A model generated the notes under the pieces. That model did not search any database. It was not told where the DNA came from and saw only the letters and a list, made by a program, of their open reading frames with translations. Made by a program: the position numbers and the translations under genes. Positions 55,185-64,000 of a DNA stretch of 64,000 nt are shown piece after piece. Location of the stretch: NCBI GenBank assembly GCA_051294375.1, contig CM119264.1, positions 30,011,693-30,075,692 on the forward strand, in the 5' to 3' direction. How positions within the stretch are numbered: the stretch's first letter is position 1; each line of letters starts with the position of its first letter. This DNA comes from Paraspadella gotoi (lineage: Eukaryota; Chaetognatha).

Positions 55185-57182
55185 TTAACCTTCGATCGGC
55201 TCCGTCGCCGGCACCGCCAAAGTCGGTGCTCTTGGCTCCGCTTTTTCGTCCTCCGCCCACTCGGCGCTTCGCTTCCTCTTTCCCCACGAACTCAGCGAAG
55301 ACGCAGCTCCGGTTTTCGTCCATTGATTCGAACCAGAAGTCACGTCTGCGCGGAAAATTGTTACAAAAAGCATATTCAATGGAGTTGCCATTTTTTTTAC
55401 AGTTGAAACAGTTGAAAGGGAAGCCAGGTTCTCTAGGAGTTAATAAACTCTAGAGACGATCAGAACGAGAGAGTCTTGTCCTGCTATGAAATCGGTACAA
55501 CCGATATAAAAATTATCAATTCATTCAATATATAAGCTAATTTTTTTAGAAATATAATAAATTGAAGAACATTAAACGCTTTGTAAAATTTAAAGTGAAT
55601 AACATAAATTGATTGAACTTTCACTATACTAGTGATTAAAATAATTTCAAACAGGAATCAACTCATAAAAAAAAAAATCCAAAAAAGAGTCTTCATCTTA
55701 ACCTCTCTTACGTCCTTGGCCCCTCTTGCCCCAAGTCGCCGCCTTGAAAGGCCGCTTCCCCCAGGCGCCAATCCTTGCGTTGGGATTGGCGCCGCCCCAC
55801 CAGCCTCGTTTCCCCCAGGCGTTGAGGAATACGCCGGCGCCGTTGGAGTTTTCCGCGCCGGTCCCGCCGACGCCGCCTTCTGATCCCGGCCCGCCGTAAT
55901 ACTCGCGGATTCGCTTGTGCCAGTCGTGGGTGTCGCCGACGGCGGCTGCGGGGTTTTCGCTACCGCTCTGACGCGGCGTCCTTTTGCCCCAAGTTGTCGC
56001 CGCGTAGCGCTTGCCCCACATGTAAGGGTTTTGCTCCCAACCTGTTGGTTAAAGGATAAGGAATTATTTGAAAGGATGTGGAACCAATTGTCACTGGTCA
56101 CGGCGCCTCCCGAATCCAATTTAATGTTATAAATTATTATTAATAATAATGAATTTCCTCACCTCTTTTCTCTAACATCGATGGAGCTAAAGTGATTTCT
56201 TCGTTTTTTATTCCTACAATCATATTAGAGAATAAAAACGGTTTTAATTATTAAGTTTTTAAGAATTTAATGCAATGAAAGTCTTTTATCCTTTTACAAC
56301 CAAATTGATTTATAATGTTAGATTTTGATTAAATTAATTTTCCTCATGAATGTAAGCATTTTAACAGTATATACAAAATACTTTAAAAAAAATAATTTAA
56401 ATTAATTTAATTTTAATTTAACTTTTTAAAAATGGATTCTGATAAAGATTAAAAAGTTAGATAAGTTAGTTAAAAAGTTAGTAATACAAATTAAAAAATT
56501 CAAATGATAAATGGGTTAAAATTTGAAAAAACTTAAAAAATCATCATCATCATCGTCCTCATTCATTAAATTTAATAGTTTTTATTAATTTTTATAGACA
56601 AATCATTAAAATTTCAAAAAGTTATAATAATAACTATCATCTAACCTTTCAAGCTCTATCTGAATCCAATAACATAAATTAAAATTTCAGTTAATATGTA
56701 ACCTGTTCCGTCTTAATGTCAGTATCTTAGTTAAAATTTAAAAAAAATTAACTACTAGTTAGTAGTTACCTGGCTCCACCATTCCACCCGGCCAATAATT
56801 GTCGCCTCCGTTTCCAACATGGTTTCCCTGAAGAGCGATCGTCTAATAATGTCATTCACGTAATTTGTCTAAAACAACATCGTTGCAACTTACCTTCGCT
56901 GTGAACCTTGGAGGGAATTCGTGAGCGATCAGATCCTCTAAGTCATTTTGCGAACCGGATCCAAATCTTAAATTAAATATATTACATATGTTGAATATTA
57001 GTTTTGAAGTTTTGAAAATTATCATTAATTAAACGCTGTTGTTTTTCGGGCTTGGCGCAGGAACATGCAGTTTTCACACTGGCTTGACCGCGCGTTGGAT
57101 GTATGAACATTATTTCTCACCTAAATAGTAGAAACGTGAACAAAAAAGGCCTGAGGGCGTAGACATGCGCGCGATGATTCAT
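55185..57182 (-). CDS. W-amide neuropeptide precursor (myoinhibitory peptide/allatostatin-B-like)
   Basis: Five exons on the minus strand: 57182-57121, 56966-56894, 56827-56770, 56041-55703 and 55345-55185. All phases agree, giving 230 aa. The N-terminus has a signal peptide (core PFLFTFLLF, likely cleavage near 'FGSGSQ'). The body carries six WGKR sites. Dibasic cleavage and amidation would leave peptides ending in Trp-amide: GWEQNPYM-W, YAATT-W, a longer one ending FLNA-W, GWWGGANPNARIGA-W, PFKAAT-W and one ending SSLSS-W. The first has the W(X6)W-amide spacing typical of protostome MIPs; the others do not. Amidated peptides like these usually act through a GPCR (sex-peptide receptor type in MIPs). 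An AATAAA lies at 55135-55140. The precursor call is firm; MIP orthology is inference. Confidence 0.85.
55425..55545 (+). repeat. Dispersed repeat family R2, copy in neuropeptide intron 4
   Basis: Contains 'GGAGTTAATAAACTC', 'GAGAGAGTCTTG', 'CTATGAAATCGGTACAACC' and 'GATATAAAAATTATCAATTC', the same order as 17331-17500 read on the minus strand. Confidence 0.6.
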
Positions 57183-58731
57183 TTAAGCCGGAAACGAACG
57201 AGGTCGTCAGCGAAATTATCTGTAATTGTAAGACATTGTAAAAATTTTGAGTTAGAAAAAATATTTCGACAAAAGAAGCCAGATTTATCCAATCACATAT
57301 TGAGAATGATTGGATTTATTGGATAAATGTATAAAATTGTGCATAAAATATATTTTTATTTTTTTTAATAACTGTAGAGAATTAAACTTATTTTAAATGC
57401 CCGAACATTGGAATGCGTTGCACTTCTCATTTCTTCAACTAAGCGCGTCGCTTTTATAGGCGTCATGAAAATCTGACGCTGTCGCCGTCACCTTCGCAGC
57501 TGCCGCCACCCGCGCCTATCTTGGCTTCCGCTCCGATGACGGCAGCGATAATTGAAAGAAAATACGTTTTTTTTTCCTTCTCTGCGACTCGAACGAGCGG
57601 GAAAAGTCTAATCGGCTTGGCCACGTTTCCGGTGATTGCACATCAAGTTTTTTCCTCATAACAAAACGTTTAAAAAATGCTAAAGCTGCCGCTCATCTTC
57701 ATTAACGATATAAAAGCGTTATTAGTTTTTTCGAAACGTTATGACTAAGTAACGAAGTAGTTTTAGTTCGGTCCTAAACTCGTGGGTTCGAGCGGGTTAC
57801 AACATTGGCAATACGACGCCATTGTTATAGACTGCAACAATTCCCGATCTCTCTTCTCGCGCGCCGCAGACTCAGAAGTTGTTGTCTTTGGAAACATCAT
57901 TTCGACCAGAAAACTTAAGCTTCCATCATACCATTCCCCAATTTCCATGCTCTAGAAATCGAACCTGAGGTAATTGATTTTTTTGTCGTCCACCCGATAA
58001 TTGCCTCCTAATTTCTACTTTCAACTAATAACACGGTTCAGTAGTCTTGTTTGTTCCATTTTCATATCGATTCTTGCGTTCCTAATAATGCTTTCTCTAA
58101 ATTATATCTTCTCTCCACAAGGTAGTCAGTGGACACTGGCCATCGTTGTGAACGTAGTTTAAAACAAAGACATTTAAATTTAATTTCAATCGTTTATTAA
58201 CAAAATTTGGTAAGGTTGAGAACGAGAGCACTTCTAATCAACAACGAAGCAGAAGGCGAAAAATTTAAAAATACTAACATTAAAACGACAAACTATCACA
58301 TAAACTGTAAAAAATTCGACCTATAATAGTGCATTACACGGCACTATTTCTTTCTAAAATAAATTTCTCTCTCCAATATGGGAAAAAAACATTTGCTTGT
58401 AGTCGCTTATTCGTACAAGCTATATAATTAAGCACTATTTGGTATTCAACTCATGGCTCTATTAAAAAAAAGAAAGTTTATGACTGAAGGATGGTAAGTG
58501 AGTGAGTATCAGTATGTGAATTTAAGTCTGCGAATAAATATGATTACGACTTAGGTCTAAAATGAAAGAAAAAACTTTTGAAAGCAATGATTGAAAAGAC
58601 AAAAAAAAACGAAAATATTCATGAGCATCTTCGAATGTCGTGGTCGTCGTCGTCGACACGGTTTTCTCGTTAGCCCTCTGCGCCGGAGGTCAAAAAGCCT
58701 CGCAGGTTGAGGGGTTCAAAGGTTAAGGGCC
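57183..58731. other. Intergenic region: neuropeptide promoter side and transporter 3' flank
   Basis: AT-rich, with a GC-richer patch at about 57440-57620. It contains the upstream region of the neuropeptide gene and the 3' UTR of the monocarboxylate transporter. No further exon was recognised; a 61-residue frame at 57948-57763 on the minus strand lacks support. Confidence 0.45.
57452..57458 (-). promoter_or_regulatory. Candidate TATA box for the neuropeptide gene
   Basis: The minus strand reads 'CGCCTATAAAAGCGACGC', a good TATA box in a GC context, about 270 bases upstream of the start codon. It would require a 5' UTR of about 240 bases or a non-coding first exon. Confidence 0.35.
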
Positions 58732-61700
58732 TCAGAGCACGGTCTCCGCGTCGGCGACGACTAAACTGGCGTCTTTCTCGTCGATCACTTTACCCAGTTG
58801 AACGTCGCGTTGGCTGATCCCTTTTCGACGCGCCAAGAATCTTCGGGAACAAAAGTTTGATTAACTTAACAAACATGCCGGAGTTATACGTTACGCGCGG
58901 AACGTCAAACAAATAGTAAATTAATTAACAAGAGTTAAGAACCTCTGAAGGATGGGTACGGGAAAGAGCATTAATCCCGAAAGACCCAAACAAGCGCCGA
59001 TGACCAGAAAAGGAATCGTATACGACTGTGTGGCATCGTACAGCGATCCGGCGAGCGGAGGTCCACCAAGCGTGGCTACCCCTGTAAAATGAAATATATC
59101 TGGCATGAAGAAAAAGTTTTAGAAATGCCACAAAGCATGTCAAGATTCGAAACGTCAAGTTACAAAATAATTTTTGGGTACATTTTGACTTATGAAAGTA
59201 GTAGACATAAAACACAAAACCTAGGCTAATTTTTCATCGACCTACCTTGAAACAAAAGCAGTAAACCGAATGAGTTGGTGAGCTTGTCGAGTCCAAGTAG
59301 GTCCACTAAAAGCACCGAAGTCAGCGTGACGTAAGCGCCTAAAGATAAAAGGGAAACAGAAACATCAATGCTTTCTTGATGCATAAAACAAGCAGCATCA
59401 GGAAAGCACCTATTGTAGCGCCGAAGACGGCAGAGTAAATAATCATGGTGGCGTAGGTGGTCGCGTAAACAGAGAGCATGGTCGCAGCGCCACAGACTGT
59501 TAAGGCGCCACTGTAAACGAAAAGTCGATGGCGTCGCACGAATGGATGATCGGAAGTGAAACCGAATAAAACCCTGCCTAATTGATTAAACAACAGAAGA
59601 AATAAAAAACCATGAAGAAATACATGTAATCAATTATGAAGAATTAATCATTGAAAATAGTCCTGTGGAAATACCTATGGTATTGCTGATTCCGACTACC
59701 GATAGGAGTAGTGCAGCCTGATGCTTCGTCAAATTCAATTCTGCCTCGGCACGGTCGGGTATGTATATGAAGGGACCGTTGAAACCTTTTAAAATGAGAG
59801 CAATAAGTTATGAATTTGTTATAAACTTTATCAGTTAATTGTAAGCATGCCTACCGACGGAAGTGAGGAAATTAGAGATGGCGAAAAGAAGAAAAATGGT
59901 GTCCTTGAGCAACGAAAAATCCATCATCTCGGAACACATGTCCCGATTCTCTTTTGAGCAACAGGGAGAGCAATTGGATCGTTCCCCGGGTAATTCAACT
60001 TTGTCTGCAGAAAGAAAAACCGATGCCTGGATTGCCTAGTACTCAATTTAAGTTAACCCCCACCCCCTCAGGTACCTGAGGCCGGGGAACTAATTTTGCT
60101 GGCGGAAGCTTTGGTCCCCAGCTTGTCGATCGACGTGACACTCTTTCGGTAGAAATCCGGATCGCTCCGGTACATCGGGATGTTGTAGAGAGACCCGGAG
60201 TAGAAAATGTCCTTTCTATGAAGGGGTCGGTGGGGCTTGTCATCTGTATGGACGACATCCCCAAAGATTAAATAATTTAATAAATGAATTCTGTCAATGA
60301 TAAGAATATCTAAATGTTCATTTAAAACCTCTTATTTACCAAAGGATGAAGAGAAGATAATGAGACGGGCACTGATCGAAAACCAATATAAAATTATCTA
60401 TTCAATCTATAAATGAGCTATCTTACACCAGACTTTGGATAGGATATGATGAATTAAGGCTTCCATACTCCATAGTTAAAAAAAACGTGATTGAACTCAT
60501 GGCGAGATTGTGTCGCTACTCGCTACTATATCCCAAAAAACTTTCACTCTTTTGTTCCCAGACCAACCTGGGACTCTCAGAGTGTCCGATCGCTCCGACC
60601 GTCGGGAAGTGACGCTGGGTTTGGCGCTCGCGTTGAGTTCGTAGTACATAACGGTTGGTTCCGAACTCTTGTGGATCGGAACGTGGTCCGCAGAGGCGAG
60701 GCGCGTGCTCAGTTTCGGCGGAGGCTTGGCTTTGCCCAAAGTTACCACTGAGGTGATCTGATGATTATAATAATATACATGTATGTATTGTATGTATGTA
60801 TTGTAAATTAATCAAAAATAATTAAAAGCCAGCTTTATTCTCCTTTCACCTGATATTTCGAATCAACCTCGCCGTCTTCACCCTCCTCTTGGATAACGGG
60901 AGCAGAGCTAGTGAAGGAGAGCGGGTGCACCGACTGCGGCGGAGCCAGATTCTCCGATTGAGGTTTGTCGAGGAGCCGTTCCGCCTCCGGACCCTCCTCC
61001 GGACCCGAAGCCTTCTTTCCGCCCGCTTTGACTTTGACTTCGCCCGGCAAAGGGCGGAAGAGGGCCCCGCACACGATCCCGTTGAAAGTCAGGCCTTTGG
61101 TGGTCAAGATAGTCAAGATAATCTAAAATGTACGTAGTGCCTGAGTGCCTCACGTTCTCCTATACAAACCTGCGAGTATGAGAGTAGCTCCCTTCCACGT
61201 GTACTCTTGGACGAGGAAGCTCACCAAGGGTGCGAAGATGAAGGTGCCGATGCCAGATCCGCAGACGGCGAGACCCGTAGCGATGGCACGCCTCTTCTCG
61301 AAGTAGAACCCCACGCTAACGATGGCCGGAAGGTAAATGAGACCGAATCCGAAGCCTGGGCCGCAATAAATAATAATAAAAATAATCAATGTTGTTTTAA
61401 AAATTCAAATTTTAGTCGAAAAAAGGCAAGACCTGCCATGAGACCGAAAGTGAAGTAAAGATAGATGAGCGACGGGGACATCATCCCCAAAATGAGTCCC
61501 AAGCCGGCGAGAACGCCTCCGGCCATGGTGCACGGCCGACAACCGAATCTGTTAGTCACTACGGAGGCGATGGGTCCGGAGCCCAGAGTCACGCCCACTA
61601 AAATCGAGGCGATCCAGGAAGTTTCCCCGCGGCCTGAATACGCGGGGTGGGGGAGGAATAACAAGACTCGCGCAACGTACTCCGGGTTGTCTAATTAAAA

Positions 61701-61957
61701 CTTTTTAATAGCAACTTACCGGCGCCGAAGTAATCGATAAATTCTACGAAAAATATCCCGAAGGAATAGACAATTCCGTCGGCGATGATGTGAATGATAA
61801 AAGAGGAGAAGACCACCATCCAACCCCACCCTCCGTCCGGTGGGACCATCTTCGCCCCCTCCGTTCTTTTGGACCCGTGTTCAACCTTGGTTTCCCCGGT
61901 GACGCCGTTCGTCTTTTTCGTGACGGTTCCATTTTCGGCCGCCCGAGATTTGGTCAT
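58732..61957 (-). CDS. Monocarboxylate transporter (SLC16 family)
   Basis: Complete 12-exon gene on the minus strand: 61957-61720, 61633-61433, 61355-61170, 61094-60850, 60757-60568, 60243-60076, 60004-59855, 59785-59675, 59577-59410, 59338-59246, 59081-58943 and 58840-58732. All junctions are GT-AG in phase, giving 665 aa. It opens TM1 with the family signature '[15 protein letters not shown]'. TM helices follow through exons 2-4 ('[20 protein letters not shown]', '[20 protein letters not shown]'). A long polar loop in exons 4-7 (about 240 aa) separates the halves, and TM7-12 include '[18 protein letters not shown]' and '[19 protein letters not shown]'. Family members carry lactate, pyruvate, aromatic amino acids, thyroid hormone or other anions, some proton-coupled. 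The substrate cannot be read from sequence. It is closer in style to the MCT9/12/14 group than to MCT1-4. Confidence 0.93.
60385..60450 (-). repeat. Dispersed repeat family R2, copy in transporter intron 5
   Basis: Contains 'AACCAATATAAAATTATCTA', then 'AATCTATAAATGAGCTATCT' and 'CAGACTTTGGATAGG', which is the reverse complement of the block at about 52790-52860. Confidence 0.5.
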
Positions 61958-62631
61958 TATGCCTTGACGAAGAGGGGCCTATTTCTTTTATTTATCTGGA
62001 TTTTTAGCTTTTAACTTTTCTCATCGACATTCCGAGAAAAATGGAAGAAAATGTCTCAGTTCGTTTTGATAAAAAAAAAACGCATTAAAATTGTTTCCAA
62101 GTCCCTCCCAAAGTTCTCTGTCATAAAAAATAGCAGATAATAAAAGTTACAAAGTACATTTGCAAACATTTCTTTTTTAAATTCGTTTGACTTATGAGGT
62201 TAGTTAAACTTGTTTATTGATTTATTTTACGATTTTACTACTGACACGCATAAAAAAATTTAAAAATCAATGATGAACGATGTATTTCATTTAACAATAT
62301 CCAATCTGATACAATTAAGAATTAGTTTTATCTCATGAAAAGGTGCGACTGACTTTATCCGATTTTAAGGAGATTGTGTGTGATTATTTCAACATTAGTT
62401 CAAGGATTTATTACCTCGAGAAACATAGCGGGATTTATCAATCGCGGTTATCATTTGTGTAGATCTTGTCTTTATATTTTAAGTTACTTAAAGATTTTAT
62501 ACAAACTAAATCACCCATAACTTATAAATAAAGAATATAAAAGAATGAGAAAGGATATTTTGGCATAAAAATATGATATACAAATATATTATAAGTCATA
62601 AGTAATAAGTATATATAAGATAATTTAAATC

Positions 62632-62949
62632 CAGGGGCGTGGAGAGGCGGGGAACAGGGGGGGCCCTGAGAAAAAAGAAAAAAAGAAGGAAAGAAAAGAA
62701 GAAAAACCATATAACCGTATCTCTATGGCCGCTCATGGTTAAAAATAAGCGCTAAATCAAATTTAGACCCATCTCTCAGATTAGAGGAGAGGCGCAATGA
62801 TTGTGATAAAAAAAAAAATCAGTAAAACTCCATTGCTAGGTTGCAAGTCCTGGAGCAATATTTAAGGCAAAAAGTCGGTAATCGAAAACTAAAATTATGG
62901 AGCGGGGGGTGGGCAGTGGAGGGGCCCGCCATTTCTCTCGCCGCCCCTG
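62632..62949. mobile_element. Non-autonomous hAT-like DNA transposon (MITE), 318 bp
   Basis: The left end reads 'CAGGGGCGTGGAGAGGCGGG'; the right end read inward on the minus strand is 'CAGGGGCGGCGAGAGAAATG'. Shared terminal inverted repeat: CAGGGGCG then GAGAG. Flanking 8-mers are TTTAAATC (62624-62631) and TTAAAATC (62950-62957), a 7/8 match, the duplication length made by hAT transposases. There is no internal ORF. The internal sequence is AT-rich apart from GC-rich ends. Confidence 0.6.
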
Positions 62950-62989
62950 TTAAAATCTATTGTACCTCGAAGTGCAAATTATAAAACTT

Positions 62990-63048
62990 CAAAAATTAGG
63001 GTTAACTCTTTATTAAGACTCTTAATAAAGAGTTAACCCTAATTTTTG
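62990..63048. repeat. Perfect palindrome, 29-bp arms with one-base centre
   Basis: Left arm 62990-63018 begins 'CAAAAATTAGGGTTAACTC'. Right arm 63020-63048 is its exact reverse complement, ending 'GAGTTAACCCTAATTTTTG'. Position 63019 is the single unpaired base. It lies 40 bases from the MITE. Confidence 0.95.
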
Positions 63049-64000
63049 AGAGAAATGAGCTTTTTATGGTTTTAGAGTTTGGTTTATTACCTAAAGTTCG
63101 TCAGATTAAATTTTATTATCATCGTTTCAGAATCAGAGCAAGAACTAATTTTTTACCAGATTTAAAATCAAACTTTTTTAAAGTTATCTTAAAAAAAAAT
63201 ATTCCAATCGTTTTGCACTCTGAAGCTAATTTTTTTTTCATCAATAAAGCAGATAACACTCGGATACTAAAAGTTGAAGTATGAATACTTCGAAATTATC
63301 AATTTCAAACTTGAATTGCAAGTTTAATTTATAAAACGTAGTAAACAACTAAATATTCGAAAAAGATGATAACCGATAAAGCCGGCAGTTCTTCTTATAA
63401 AAGGTTAATTGGTTGGTTTGAATCAGCTGAGTGAATGTGGCACAACTGGCACATGTATGCAGACGCGGAGGAGAAGAGGGATCGACGGATCGCATCGGAT
63501 GAGACGGAGGATCGATCGCATGCAACGGGGGCTTCTCTTTGTTACCCACATTGGGGCCAACTCGTGCAACAATTTCAAATTTGGGTGATGTTATCACTCC
63601 TGAGTCATGTTCTTTTATAACACTCTGACATCAGTCAAAACGTTAGAGTAAGCCCTAAATTTGGTTATGGACCTACTAAATCACCGACTTATTGTTTAAA
63701 TAAAATAGTTAAACCCAAAATGAAAATGATCTCGCCGCCAGAATCTGAAATTCCAGTTTATACCTGCTAAAATATTTGTTTTCCTTACGTAATAACGCAC
63801 CTAAATTACAAGTACATTCACACGGATTTTAAACGGGAGTGAAAAGAGTTGTTATAACTTTTAACTGACTGACTATGATTGAGTCTTGTTAATTTTATTA
63901 GTTGGAAAATTCCCTGACATTTATAATTCTATATAATAAATAGATAATACTTTACATCATAACTGGTGTGCTTGCCTTGCAGGAGCTTTTTCAGCAACTT

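Larger units (their letters stand above)
61958..64000. other. Intergenic region at right edge
   Basis: Upstream of the transporter. AT-rich and without recognisable exons. It contains a hAT-like MITE (62632-62949) and a perfect 59-base palindrome (62990-63048), listed separately. Short open frames at 63066-63284 and 63435-63620 show no coding character. Confidence 0.5.

Noticed and set aside
55658-56119. 153-codon alternative frame over the neuropeptide exon
   Set aside because: It lacks the WGKR sites and crosses the splice acceptor at 56041. The frame with six amidation/cleavage sites links in phase to four other exons.

Overview
This 64 kb window is nuclear DNA of an intron-rich bilaterian animal. 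Exons are about 60-400 nt with GT-AG introns, non-coding DNA is AT-rich and exons are GC-richer, and (GA)n/(CT)n microsatellites are abundant. Several genes belong to motile cilia or flagella, and one gene encodes a W-amide (myoinhibitory-peptide-like) neuropeptide precursor, a family known mainly from protostomes. I infer a protostome with motile cilia or flagellated sperm; the species cannot be named from sequence alone.

Layout. On the minus strand at the left edge is the 5' part of an AKAP17A homologue (148-1149). It lies head-to-head with a plus-strand series: BBIP1 (1820-2143), CFAP100 (2370-4339), CFAP206 (4548-7549), RGS22 (8193-15360) and CFAP57 (16161 to 45462). Two unrelated genes lie antisense inside CFAP57 introns: an intronless eyes-absent (EYA) homologue lacking key catalytic aspartates, and a secreted MACPF-domain protein with three Cys/Trp repeats. 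After CFAP57 come a small SPMIP1/ATP6V1FNB-like sperm-microtubule gene (+, about 46971-48638), an unrecognised glycine/aspartate-rich protein with a C-terminal membrane anchor (-, 49528-53390), the neuropeptide precursor (-, 55185-57182) and a complete SLC16-type monocarboxylate transporter (-, 58732-61957).

Assembly caution. Segments 19033-30435 and 32341-43708 are the same 11.4 kb locus written twice. Each carries its own scattered one-base indels that break exons the other copy keeps open, and they are joined through N spacers of 25 and 659 bases. This looks like unpolished gap filling or uncollapsed haplotypes, not biology. Gene models for the 3' half of CFAP57, EYA and the MACPF gene should be read from both copies together. 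N gaps: 10556-10805, 11564-11804, 30436-30460, 31579-32237, 40253-40277.

BIOLOGY. At least five of the eleven or so genes (BBIP1, CFAP100, CFAP206, CFAP57, the SPMIP1-like gene), and probably RGS22, serve cilia or sperm flagella, so the left two thirds is a cluster of axonemal genes. The right third holds signalling and transport genes. Mobile DNA includes a tRNA-derived SINE family (two copies), a second dispersed repeat family (about seven copies) and a hAT-like MITE with near-perfect 8-bp target duplication.
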